NCBI RefSeq assembly: GCF_022815725.1
Contig: NZ_JALGRF010000002.1
Coordinates: 744,001 to 808,000, forward strand
Origin: Streptomyces sp. APSN-46.1
Lineage (GTDB): Bacteria; Actinomycetota; Actinomycetes; Streptomycetales; Streptomycetaceae
DNA length: 64,000 nt
Reading direction: 5' to 3'
The notes below the pieces were generated by a model that was not told the origin of the DNA, did not search any database, and worked only from the letters and a program-made list of their open reading frames with translations. The position numbers and the translations under genes were made by a program. Position 1 is the stretch's first letter; each line of letters starts with the position of its first letter. Of this stretch, positions 41,129 through 49,108 are shown piece by piece.

Positions 41129-42403
41129 TCAGCTGCGGGTGACGAGCATCTGGGCGGCGCCGTCGCCCATGCCCGCCAGGGCGACCTTCTGGGAGCCGAA
41201 GCCGGTGTTCCACCAGCCCTGCCAGGAACCGCTCGCGAAACGGGCGTTGTGGTAGGTGGTGCCGCCCTGGCCCGTGGCGAGGATCTGCGTGTCGCCGTTC
41301 GGCATGCCGGTGATGGCGACGCTGCTCGCGGAGGCGATGCCCTCGACGGCGCCCCAGCCCTGCCAGGAACCGCTCGCGAAGCGGATGTTGTGGTAGGTCT
41401 TGCCGTCGTTGCCGACCGCCAGGAGCTGGCTGTCGCCGTTGGGCAGACCCGCGATGGCGATGCTGCCGGCCTGGAAGGTGGCGGCGGTGCCGACACCCGA
41501 GACCGCGTTCCAGGCCTGCCAAGAGCCGCCGGCCGTACGGAGGCTGTGGTACAGGTTGCCGTCGTTGCCGACGATCAGGACCTGGAGGTCGCCGTTGGGG
41601 AGCGCGGCGGCGGCGATCTTCTGCGCGCTCCAGTCGCCCACCGGCTGCCAGCCCTGCCAGGAGCCGTTCACGTAGCGGGCGTTGTGGTAGATCTTGCCGT
41701 CGTTGCCGATGGCCATGATCTGGGCGTCGCCGTTGCCCATGCCCGCGATGGCCTCGCCCTTGGCGCCGAACTTCGCCGCGCCCTGGTACCCGTCCAGCGG
41801 CGCCCAGCCCGTCCAGGTGCCGTTGCTGTAGCGAGCCGAGTGGTAGAGGTTGCCGTCGGTCCCGGTGCCGAGCACCTGCGCCGAACCGTCCGGCGTGGAC
41901 GTGATGGCCTCCTGCGACCCGTTGAAGAACGGTGAGCCGTCGAAACCGCCGACCGCGTTGAAGCTGGTCCACGACCCGTCGACCTGGCGTATCGCGTGGT
42001 AGAAGTCCCCCGCCTGGCTGGTGGGCGCGTCCGGGTACGGGTCCGCGTGGTCCGAACCGAGATTGGCGTAGGTCGCGCAGCCGCCCCAGGCGCCGGGGCC
42101 CTGACCCGCGAGGATCTTCTCGGCGGTCAGGATCTGCTGCACCTTGGTGGCCTGGTGCGGGTAGGCCGCGTACTGCTTGCCTCCGAAGGCGTCCCAGGTG
42201 GGCTTGGCTATCTGGAGGCCACCGTAGTAGCCGTTGTTGGTGTTGATGCTCCAGTTGCCGGTGCTCTCGCACTGCGCCACCTTGTCCCAGGTGGCGACCG
42301 AAGCGGCCTGCGAGGAGCCGACGGAGAGCGCCGACAGGCTGAGGGTGACGGCGGCGGTGGCGATGGCGGCGGCGAGGCGCGGGCGGCGCGGGGTGCGGGA
42401 CAT
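41129..42403 (-). CDS. Secreted resuscitation-promoting-factor-like transglycosylase with six-bladed tectonin-like domain
   Basis: 424 residues. Signal peptide to about 33 (QAA|SVATW), then an Rpf/lysozyme-like domain ([38 protein letters not shown], with the catalytic Glu in CEST), a short linker, and six repeats of the type [16 protein letters not shown] spaced about 45-50 residues. The domain cleaves peptidoglycan glycan strands; tectonin-like propellers bind glycans. ATG 42403 gives the signal peptide. The same propeller follows a CHAP domain in the neighbour gene. Confidence 0.92.
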   Translation of the reverse strand: MSRTPRRPRLAAAIATAAVTLSLSALSVGSSQAASVATWDKVAQCESTGNWSINTNNGYYGGLQIAKPTWDAFGGKQYAAYPHQATKVQQILTAEKILAGQGPGAWGGCATYANLGSDHADPYPDAPTSQAGDFYHAIRQVDGSWTSFNAVGGFDGSPFFNGSQEAITSTPDGSAQVLGTGTDGNLYHSARYSNGTWTGWAPLDGYQGAAKFGAKGEAIAGMGNGDAQIMAIGNDGKIYHNARYVNGSWQGWQPVGDWSAQKIAAAALPNGDLQVLIVGNDGNLYHSLRTAGGSWQAWNAVSGVGTAATFQAGSIAIAGLPNGDSQLLAVGNDGKTYHNIRFASGSWQGWGAVEGIASASSVAITGMPNGDTQILATGQGGTTYHNARFASGSWQGWWNTGFGSQKVALAGMGDGAAQMLVTRS

Positions 42404-42462
42404 CGGAGGTCTCTTCTCTGGCAGCGCAGGGCAGGGGAGGGGCGGGGCGGGGAGGGTGGCGG

Positions 42463-42509
42463 CACCCACGGGCCGACCCGCCGGAGAGCGGCGGGTCGGC
42501 CCGTGGGTG
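42463..42509 (-). terminator. Terminator of the CHAP-propeller gene
   Basis: A perfect 20-base stem (42463-42482 with 42490-42509) and seven-base loop, just after the CHAP gene's stop and upstream of the Rpf-type gene, so the two are separate transcription units. Confidence 0.9.
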
Positions 42510-42516
42510 CTGAGGG

Positions 42517-43968
42517 CTAGCTGCGGGTGACGAGCATCTGCGCCTCGCCGTTGCCCAGGCCCGCGATCCCGACCTTCTGGGCGCCCATGCCCGTGTTCCA
42601 CCAGCCCTGCCACTGGCCGCCGGCGTAGCGGGCCGAGTGGTACGCCTTGCCGTCGTTGCCGACCGCCAGGATCTGGGTGTCGCCGTTCGGCATACCGGTG
42701 ATGCCGATGCTGCTCGCGGCGAAGGTCGTGGCGCCGCCGACGCCGGCCGTCTTGCTCCAGCCCTGCCAGGTGCCGTTGGCGAAGCGGATGTTGTGGTAGA
42801 CGGTCCCGTCCGTGCCGGTGGCCAGGAACTGCGCGTCGCCGTTCGGCATGCCCGCCACCGCTACGTCCTTGCCCTGGAAGGTGGCGGCGCCACCGAAGCC
42901 GTCCACCGCGAACCAGCCCTGCCAGGTGCCGTCCACGCTACGGACGTTGTGGTAGACGTTGCCGTCGTTGCCCACGATCAGCGACTGCATGCTTCCGTTC
43001 GGCAGGCCGGCGGCGGCGATCTTCTGCGCGCCCCAGTCGCCCACCGGCACCCAGCCCTGCCAGGAGCCGCTCACGAAGCGGGCGTTGTGGTAGATCTTGC
43101 CGTCGTTGCCCACGGCCATGACCTGGGCGTCGCCGTTGCCCATGCCGGCGATGGTCTGGGCCTTGGCGCCGAAGGTCGCCGCGCCCTGGTACCCGTCGAG
43201 CGGCGCCCAGCCGGTCCACGAGCCGTCGGGGTAGCGGGCCGTGTGGTACAGGTTTCCGTCGTTGCCCGTGGCCAGCGTCTGGGTGGAGCCGTCCGGCGTC
43301 GCGGTGATCGACTCCTGCTTGGCGTTGAAGAAGGCCGCGCCGCCGACGCCGTTCAGCGGCTGGAAGGACTCCCAGTCTCCGTTGACCAGCCGGGTGGCGT
43401 GGAAGAGGTCACCGGCCTGGCTGACCGGTACGGAGGGGGTCTCGCTCAGACCGGACGGGCCGATGAAGGCGAGGGCGCGGCCGGCGCCGACCGGGGAGGA
43501 GTGGGTGCGCCAGTTGAACCAGCCGCGGAACCGCACGCCGCCGCTCTCGTTTCCGCCGACGGTCTGGATCTCGTCGCCCGAGACGGCCACGACGATGTTG
43601 ACGTGGTCGGCGTTTCCGTCGGTGACCGAGCCGTCCTTGTCGTAGAGCACCGCGTCACCGACCTGGGGGGTGCTGTGGCGCGTTCCCTTGTTCCCGCCGT
43701 ACGTGTAGAGGCTCACTGCGGCGGGGGTGACACCGGAGACGTCGGCGCCGGCCTGGTTCCAGACCCAGCGGACGAACTCGGCGCACCAGGCGGTCGGGTT
43801 CTGGCAGTTGTAGTCGCTACAGGTCCCGCCGACCTCTCCTCGGGCGATGGACGCCACGGTCTGGGACTCGGCGTTCGCCAGGGTGGAGGGCAGGACGGCC
43901 ATCAGGGGTGCGGCGACGAAGGCGGCGAGGGCGATGGACAGGGTGCGGGAGGTACGGCGTGCGGACAT
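42517..43968 (-). CDS. Secreted CHAP-domain peptidoglycan hydrolase with six-bladed tectonin-like domain
   Basis: 483 residues. Signal peptide to about 34 (ANA|ESQ), then a CHAP domain with catalytic Cys in [18 protein letters not shown] and His in [13 protein letters not shown], then six propeller repeats ([16 protein letters not shown] and similar). CHAP enzymes are amidases or endopeptidases cutting stem peptides. The propeller is about 75% identical by eye to that of the neighbouring Rpf-type protein, showing duplication of the binding module and exchange of the catalytic head. Confidence 0.92.
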   Translation of the reverse strand: MSARRTSRTLSIALAAFVAAPLMAVLPSTLANAESQTVASIARGEVGGTCSDYNCQNPTAWCAEFVRWVWNQAGADVSGVTPAAVSLYTYGGNKGTRHSTPQVGDAVLYDKDGSVTDGNADHVNIVVAVSGDEIQTVGGNESGGVRFRGWFNWRTHSSPVGAGRALAFIGPSGLSETPSVPVSQAGDLFHATRLVNGDWESFQPLNGVGGAAFFNAKQESITATPDGSTQTLATGNDGNLYHTARYPDGSWTGWAPLDGYQGAATFGAKAQTIAGMGNGDAQVMAVGNDGKIYHNARFVSGSWQGWVPVGDWGAQKIAAAGLPNGSMQSLIVGNDGNVYHNVRSVDGTWQGWFAVDGFGGAATFQGKDVAVAGMPNGDAQFLATGTDGTVYHNIRFANGTWQGWSKTAGVGGATTFAASSIGITGMPNGDTQILAVGNDGKAYHSARYAGGQWQGWWNTGMGAQKVGIAGLGNGEAQMLVTRS

Positions 43969-44249
43969 GATGCTCTCCAGGAGGCATGGCGGCCCCGGGC
44001 ATCAGGGCCGAACTGGTGTGGTCAGAAGGTTCAGAAGGTGTTGCGAAGCTGGAAGTCGCCCACTGGGACGGGGCGAAAGGGACGGGCGGCGCGGTGGCCG
44101 TGCCCGGCGGTGCGAGGGCTCGACGGCTCGATGGCGGGTCACTCCGCGGTGGACAGCTGCCCTGCAGGAGCAGCGGTCGGGGGCGGAAGACCGGCGGAGC
44201 GGCCGGACGGTCTGAGCGGTTGGAGCGGTTGGAGCGGTTGGGCCGTGGG

Positions 44250-44528
44250 TCACCCTTGCCTCGAATCAGCGAGGCGGTAGCCACGGGCGGCGCGTGCTCC
44301 GATGACGTGCGAGAGCAGGCTGCGGGCTTTGACTCGGGCGTCGGCGAGGTTGTCGGCCCGGACGAACAGAGCGACGTTCATGCCGTGCTCGACGGGACGG
44401 ACCCGGATGTGTTCGAGCGAGTGCTGCGGTCCGGCGTGGACCCAGATGGCGTCCTGGAGGAGGGCGGCTTCGCTCTCCGTGCCCGCTAAGCCGGTGTCAC
44501 TGGCGAGGGGCAGGTGCACGAGGAGCAC
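44250..44528 (-). CDS. Small protein cotranscribed with an exported peptide gene
   Basis: 92 residues, no signal peptide. HAGPQHSLEHIRVRPVEHG then NVALFVRADNLADARVKARSLLSHVIG suggests a small alpha/beta (ferredoxin-like) fold. GTG 44528 lies five bases after the stop of the exported-peptide gene. No recognised family. By position it could process, escort or sense the peptide (speculative). The 281 bases between its stop and the CHAP gene start contain only a short GGAGCGGTT tandem run near 44216-44240. Confidence 0.65.
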   Translation of the reverse strand: MLLVHLPLASDTGLAGTESEAALLQDAIWVHAGPQHSLEHIRVRPVEHGMNVALFVRADNLADARVKARSLLSHVIGARAARGYRLADSRQG

Positions 44529-44533
44529 ACCGA

Positions 44534-44686
44534 TCAGTCCCAGCCGATGCCGTTGCTCACGACCGAGCCCGAGGCGCTGACCGAGGCGGGGGCCACGTCC
44601 CAGCCGATTCCGTTGCCGACGGCGAGGGCGCCGCCCAGCAGGGCCGAGACGATGGCGGTGGTGAGGCGGCGAGAGGTTTTCGACAT
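44534..44686 (-). CDS. 50-residue exported peptide with duplicated NGIGWD motif
   Basis: 50 residues: a basic start (MSKTSRRL), a hydrophobic signal-like stretch (TTAIVSALLGGALAVG), then NGIGWD, a spacer VAPASVSASGSVVS, and a second NGIGWD at the very C terminus. GGGGGC precedes the ATG. Third positions are G/C-biased as in real Streptomyces genes. The exact repeat of six residues, one at the end, suggests a processed signalling or structural peptide. No known pheromone family is recognised. It is followed by a 92-residue gene and diverges from a regulator gene at 44983. Confidence 0.7.
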   Translation of the reverse strand: MSKTSRRLTTAIVSALLGGALAVGNGIGWDVAPASVSASGSVVSNGIGWD

Positions 44687-44838
44687 GGCTGTGCCCCCGA
44701 AGTGACGACGTGGATTTTGGATCCGGTCGGGCTGTAGGCCGGGCCTTGGGGCCTGGCCGGGGGCTTTCGACTCCCCCGCCGTTCCGGTGTGATCACCATC
44801 TTGGTCGGCCCGGGGAGCCCCGGGAAGGGGCGGAGACC

Positions 44839-44867
44839 GGCACCAAACTGCCTGGCACCTTGGTGCC
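44839..44867. promoter_or_regulatory. Inverted repeat between the peptide and regulator genes
   Basis: GGCACCAA (44839-44846) and TTGGTGCC (44860-44867) form an exact 8-base inverted repeat with a 13-base spacer in the 296-base divergent region. A second palindrome, GTGATCAC, lies at about 44788-44795. Either could be the regulator's site. Confidence 0.5.
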
Positions 44868-44982
44868 ACCTCGGCGCGATTCCGGCCTTTGAGATGGCTT
44901 CATTGCGACGTCTGTGCAGGTCCTGCGATGATCACGTGGCCGAACGAGAGAGTGCGTTCGAAATACAGTCGGGGGGCTGGAC

Positions 44983-45969
44983 ATGCTGGCAGTACTGGGG
45001 CTGGGCACCACATCGGAAGCCGTCTACCGGGCGATGCTCACCGATCCTCTGGGAGGGGTCGCCGACCTCTGCGCGCGGCTGGATCTGACCGAGGCGGCCG
45101 TACGGGGGGCCCTGGACGAGCTCGCCGACCTTGAACTCCTGCGCGCCTCAAGGGACATGCCGGGGGCGATGCGGCCGGTCAGCCCGGAGGTGGGGCTGGA
45201 GCTGATCCTGCGCCGCCAGGAGGAGGACCTCCTGCGCCGCCAGCAGGAGCTCGCCCGGAGCAAGGCCGCCGCGGCGCGCGCCGTCGCCGAGTACGCCGAC
45301 CTGCGGCCGAACACGAGGGCCGACAGCACGGAACGCCTCGTCGGGCTCGACGCGATCCAGGGCAAGCTGGAGGTGCTCGCGAAGGAGGTCTCCCGCGAGT
45401 GCCTGTCCGTGATGCCGGGCGGCGCCCAGTCCCAGGCCAGTCTGGACGCCTCGCGCCCCCTGGACGAGGACGCGATGGGCCGCGGTGTCGCGCTCCTGAC
45501 CCTCTACCAGGACAGCGTGCGCAACGACCCCGCCACGCTCGCCTACGCCCGGTGGATGACGACGGAGGGCGGGCTGGTCCGCACCCACCCGACGCTCCCG
45601 CCCCGCCTGCTCGTCTTCGACCGCGAGGTCGCCGTCGTACCCGTCGATCCGGCGAACACGCGGCTGGGCGCCCTGTGCACCCGGGAGCCGGGCATCGTAG
45701 CCTCGCTGACCGCCCTGTTCGAGCAGACGTGGCACAGCGCGGTCCCGCTCGGCGCCGACAAGCCCCAGGACGAACGGACCGGGCTGGCCCCCGGCGAGAG
45801 GGAACTCCTCAGCCTCCTCGCCTCCGGCATGACGGACGAGGCCGCGGGCAAGCGCCTCGGCATCTCCCTGCGCACCGTACGGCGCCAGATGGCCGCCCTG
45901 ATGGAACGCCTCGACGCCTCCAGCCGCTTCGAGGCGGGCCTCAAGGCGGCCCAGCGCGGCTGGCTCTAG
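44983..45969 (+). CDS. TrmB-like/LuxR-type transcriptional regulator
   Basis: 328 residues. N-terminal winged helix (VADLCARLDLTEAAVRGALDELADLELLRAS), a coiled-coil-prone stretch (RRQEEDLLRRQQELARSK, about 78-95), a TrmB/PLD-like sensor region (LVFDREVAVVPVDP), then a LuxR helix-turn-helix (RELLSLLASGMTDEAAGKRLGISLRTVRRQMAALMERL). Two DNA-binding domains in one chain are typical of this Streptomyces family. GGGGGG precedes the ATG. It diverges from the exported NGIGWD peptide gene and is a candidate peptide-responsive regulator (inference). Confidence 0.88.
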   Translation: MLAVLGLGTTSEAVYRAMLTDPLGGVADLCARLDLTEAAVRGALDELADLELLRASRDMPGAMRPVSPEVGLELILRRQEEDLLRRQQELARSKAAAARAVAEYADLRPNTRADSTERLVGLDAIQGKLEVLAKEVSRECLSVMPGGAQSQASLDASRPLDEDAMGRGVALLTLYQDSVRNDPATLAYARWMTTEGGLVRTHPTLPPRLLVFDREVAVVPVDPANTRLGALCTREPGIVASLTALFEQTWHSAVPLGADKPQDERTGLAPGERELLSLLASGMTDEAAGKRLGISLRTVRRQMAALMERLDASSRFEAGLKAAQRGWL

Positions 45970-45972
45970 TAC

Positions 45973-46614
45973 TCAGTCGCCCGGCTGGGCCTTCTTGGCC
46001 TGCGGCCGGCCCGCCGCCAGGAGCTGTTCCACGTCGAGGGTGACCTTCGCGCCGATCGAGTCGGGCAGGGTGGCCAGCTCGCCTGCGGCGAGGATGCGGT
46101 GGCTGTCGTACTTACCCTCGATGGGGTCGGTCAGGACGTGCACCCGCTGGTGCTTGCGGTTGACGATGACGTAGACGGGCACCTGGGCCTGGGCATAGGC
46201 GACGGCCTTGGCGCGCAGGTCGTTGTTGTAGTTCGACGAGGTCACTTCCAGCACCAGGCGGAATGCCGCCGGGTCATAGCAGTTGAACTCGATGAGGTGG
46301 TCGTCGATGTCGCCATCGACCACCGACAGGTCCGGGATCGCGTAGTCCTCGGGCCCGTCGGGCAGCCAGAGGCCGATCCCCTGGAGCACCTCGGTCTCAC
46401 TGTCGCCCAGGCCTGCGGCGAGGAAGGGGGCCATGAGCTTCGTCAGTGCGCGTGCGTGTGGGGCGTCCGGCGGTGGGGTCACGGTGAGGATGCCTCCGAT
46501 GATCTCGACGCGATAGCCGGGGTTCCGCTCCATGAGCTGGTCCGCCTCTTCGAGGAGGGTCAGCGGCCTCTCATCGTCGGAGGGCTCAGGGTGCTCGACG
46601 GGCGCTGTGGACAT
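45973..46614 (-). CDS. Uma2 family (DUF820) putative endonuclease
   Basis: 213 residues. PD-(D/E)XK-like core: YAIPDLSVVDGD, then LVLEVTSSNYNNDLRAKAVAYAQAQVPVYVIVN, with the Asp, Glu and Asn/Lys region of Uma2. These proteins are abundant in actinobacteria and cyanobacteria; most are uncharacterised. ATG 46614 with GGGAGG upstream. It converges with the LuxR-type gene (three bases between stops). Catalytic activity unproven. Confidence 0.88.
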   Translation of the reverse strand: MSTAPVEHPEPSDDERPLTLLEEADQLMERNPGYRVEIIGGILTVTPPPDAPHARALTKLMAPFLAAGLGDSETEVLQGIGLWLPDGPEDYAIPDLSVVDGDIDDHLIEFNCYDPAAFRLVLEVTSSNYNNDLRAKAVAYAQAQVPVYVIVNRKHQRVHVLTDPIEGKYDSHRILAAGELATLPDSIGAKVTLDVEQLLAAGRPQAKKAQPGD

Positions 46615-46689
46615 TCCGGGCCTCCCGTGGGCTGGGTCGAGGACATCATCGTAGGACCGTGAGAGCCGCACGTCCCGTAAGCGCCCGCG

Positions 46690-47451
46690 TCACCGGATCG
46701 GGTGGAGGAACTCCAGCAGCAGCCGCGTCGTCTCCGTCGGGCGTTCCAGGGACGGGAGGTGGCCCGCCCAGGGGAGTTCCCGGGCGGTCGCGCCCGGGAT
46801 CCGGGACGCCAGGTGGGCCGGGACCGCGCGGAAGTCCGGGATGTCGTGGGCGCCGCCGATCGCCAGGACGGGGGCCGTGACGGCGGAGAGGTCGATGGCC
46901 GGCTCCGGGAGTTCGTGGTCCCCGGTGGCGGTCAGGGCGACCTCGAACGCGCGCAGCTGCATGGCCCGTACGAGGGCGTGCGCGGCCTCGTCGGCGTCGG
47001 GGCCCAGCCAGTGGCGGGCGTTGAACTCGGCGGCGCCCGCCAGGTCTCCGGCCTCCAGCAGGGCGTCCTCGGCGGCGGCGAAGGCCTGGAGTGCGGGGCC
47101 GCGGACCTGGCCGGGGAGAGCGGGGCAGAGCAGGGCCAGGCCGCTGACCCGCTCGGGCGTCAGCGCCGCGAGCAGCAGCGCGACGCGGCCGCCGTAGGAG
47201 GAGCCGACGAGCACCGCCCGTTCGATGCCGAGGTGGTCCAGCAGCGCGAGCACGTCGCCGTGGTCGCTGTACGGGGCCTCGGCGGCGGGGGATTCGCCGC
47301 AGGTCCTGAAGTCCGGCCGGACCACCCGGAATCCGGCCTCGGCCAGCGGCGCCCACTGGGGCTCCCACATGCGCCGGTCGCAGACGGAGGAGTGCAGCAG
47401 AACCACGGCCGGGCCGTCGGCGGGCCCGGTCACGTCATGAGCGATGATCAT
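46690..47451 (-). CDS. Alpha/beta hydrolase
   Basis: 253 residues. VVLLHSSVCDRRMW (oxyanion region), nucleophile Ser85 in VGSSYGG, Asp in GGAHDIPDF and His in WAGHLPSLE complete a triad. The layout is that of 3-oxoadipate enol-lactonase-like or MhpC-like enzymes; substrate unknown. ATG 47451 has AGGATCGG upstream. It converges with nothing immediate; the Uma2 gene lies downstream on the same strand. Confidence 0.9.
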   Translation of the reverse strand: MIIAHDVTGPADGPAVVLLHSSVCDRRMWEPQWAPLAEAGFRVVRPDFRTCGESPAAEAPYSDHGDVLALLDHLGIERAVLVGSSYGGRVALLLAALTPERVSGLALLCPALPGQVRGPALQAFAAAEDALLEAGDLAGAAEFNARHWLGPDADEAAHALVRAMQLRAFEVALTATGDHELPEPAIDLSAVTAPVLAIGGAHDIPDFRAVPAHLASRIPGATARELPWAGHLPSLERPTETTRLLLEFLHPIR

Positions 47452-47543
47452 CCGCCGATCCTGCCCGGAGCCCGACCCACCCGCCACCGGGTTTCCGATC
47501 GCCCGGCCCCCGGCGGCGTGGCATCGGGCGGGCCGCCGCCGCG

Positions 47544-48092
47544 TCAGATGCTGAGCGAGCGGGCGTAGTTGAGCTGGTTCATGACCCAGTGGAAGGTGCC
47601 GGCGTCGGTCGCCGGGATCATCGTGGAGTGGTGGCGGCCGCCGCCGGACACGGTGACCTGGATGAAGCCGGTGGTCCTCTTCTCCTTCATCAGGAGGAAC
47701 AGCAGGCCCAGCAGGCAGAACAGGAAGAAGATGATCGCCAGCACGATCGCGTGGGTCGGCATCTTCTCCTCGGTGCGCGAGAAGTCGGTGGCGTTCCACA
47801 TCGCGCCCCTGAGCGGCATCGACCCCGACGGGGTGATGATCTGGTCCCCGGCGATGCTGATGTCCCCGAGGGCGAAGACCTGGCCGCCGTGGGCCGGGGG
47901 CTGGGCCGGGGCGGGGAGTCCGGCGCCGCCGATGGTCGGCTGGTACGCCGGGGGTTGCGGGTAGGGCTGCGGATAGCCGTAACTGGCCTGGCCCGGGCCC
48001 CACCTGTAGTCGTCCTGGGCCGGCTGGCCGGAGCCCTGGCCGGGGACCTGACCGGGGTCGCTCGCGTACGGATTCGGCTGCTGCTCACTCAT
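47544..48092 (-). CDS. Pro/Gln/Tyr-rich single-span membrane protein
   Basis: 182 residues. Residues 1-70 are low-complexity (PQPYPQPPAYQP), then a small beta segment (GDISIAGDQIITPSG), one helix (AIVLAIIFFLFCLLGLLFLL, about 115-134), and a cytoplasmic-type domain with VTVSGGGRHHSTMIP. This layout recurs in streptomycetes as a conserved unknown. The signal-free N terminus implies the Pro-rich part is cytoplasmic. Function unknown. Confidence 0.82.
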   Translation of the reverse strand: MSEQQPNPYASDPGQVPGQGSGQPAQDDYRWGPGQASYGYPQPYPQPPAYQPTIGGAGLPAPAQPPAHGGQVFALGDISIAGDQIITPSGSMPLRGAMWNATDFSRTEEKMPTHAIVLAIIFFLFCLLGLLFLLMKEKRTTGFIQVTVSGGGRHHSTMIPATDAGTFHWVMNQLNYARSLSI

Positions 48093-48201
48093 ATGGCCGA
48101 TCCTTCCACAGGCGCGGGTCCGCCCGGGCTGTCCCCCCGTCAGAAGGTGGCGCGGACCCGGGTGTTGACCCACGCGCTCCCGGGCCCGGTGGGGACGAAG
48201 G

Positions 48202-48231
48202 AGGCCCGCACCCCCTCGGGGGTGCGGGCCT
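48202..48231 (-). terminator. sdh operon terminator
   Basis: AGGCCCGCACCCCC and GGGGGTGCGGGCCT pair perfectly around a two-base loop, 107 bases past the sdhB stop. Confidence 0.75.
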
Positions 48232-48337
48232 CACGCGTCCGCCGACCTCGGCCGAGGCCGACGGACGGAGTCCGTCGCAGCACCTCGAAGCCCGCGAGGC
48301 CCGCCAGGGCCGAGCGGTGCGAGAGGTGCGTCAAGAA

Positions 48338-49108
48338 CTAGAAGCGGCGCGTGATCAGGGCGCGCTTGACTTCCTGGATGGCCTTCGTGACCTCGATGCC
48401 ACGCGGGCACGCGTCGGTGCAGTTGAACGTCGTGCGGCAGCGCCACACGCCGTCCTTGTCGTTGAGGATTTCGAGACGCTGCTCGCCCGCCTCGTCACGG
48501 CTGTCGAAGATGAAGCGGTGCGCGTTGACGATCGCCGCCGGGCCGAAGTACTGGCCGTCGTTCCAGAACACCGGGCAGGAGGAGGTGCAGGCCGCGCACA
48601 GGATGCACTTCGTCGTGTCGTCGAAGCGCTCGCGGTCCTCGGCGGACTGCCGACGCTCGCGCGTCGGCTCGTTGCCCGTGGTGACCAGGAACGGCATGAC
48701 GTCGCGGTACGCCTGGAAGAAGGGCTCCATGTCGACGACAAGGTCCTTCATCACCGTGAGGCCCTTGATCGCCTCGACCGTGATCGGCTTCTCCGGGTTG
48801 ATGTCCTTGATCAGCGTCTTGCAGGCGAGCCTGTTCTTGCCGTTGATCCGCATCGCGTCGGAGCCGCAGATGCCGTGCGCGCACGAGCGACGGAAGGTCA
48901 GCGTGCCGTCGAGGTCCCACTTGATCTTGTGGAGACCGTCGAGCACGCGCTCCTTCGGGTCGATCTCGATCTGGAAGTCCTGCCACTGCGGCTCGTCCGA
49001 GATCTCGGGGTTGAAGCGGCGGATCCGGAACGTGACCGTGATGAAGGGCGACGCCGCGGCCTCCATCTTGTCCGTCTTGTCCGTCTTGGACAGGGTCGGG
49101 GTTCCCAT
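48338..49108 (-). CDS. sdhB: Succinate dehydrogenase iron-sulfur subunit
   Basis: 256 residues. [2Fe-2S] ligands in SCAHGICGSDAMRING...LAC, [4Fe-4S] in CILCAACTSSCPV, and [3Fe-4S] in CRTTFNCTDACPRGI. It carries electrons from SdhA to the membrane quinone site. Its ATG overlaps the sdhA stop by one base (TGATG). Last gene of sdhCDAB. Confidence 0.97.
   Translation of the reverse strand: MGTPTLSKTDKTDKMEAAASPFITVTFRIRRFNPEISDEPQWQDFQIEIDPKERVLDGLHKIKWDLDGTLTFRRSCAHGICGSDAMRINGKNRLACKTLIKDINPEKPITVEAIKGLTVMKDLVVDMEPFFQAYRDVMPFLVTTGNEPTRERRQSAEDRERFDDTTKCILCAACTSSCPVFWNDGQYFGPAAIVNAHRFIFDSRDEAGEQRLEILNDKDGVWRCRTTFNCTDACPRGIEVTKAIQEVKRALITRRF

Noticed and set aside
43969..44249. ydaO (c-di-AMP) riboswitch upstream of the CHAP hydrolase, as found before other Streptomyces wall hydrolases.
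   Set aside because: The conserved ydaO core sequences could not be found on the minus strand in this leader; the Rpf-type gene has only 113 bases upstream, mostly terminator.
48140..48334. A 64-codon minus-strand frame after sdhB.
   Set aside because: It runs through the sdh terminator hairpin and has no ribosome site or family.
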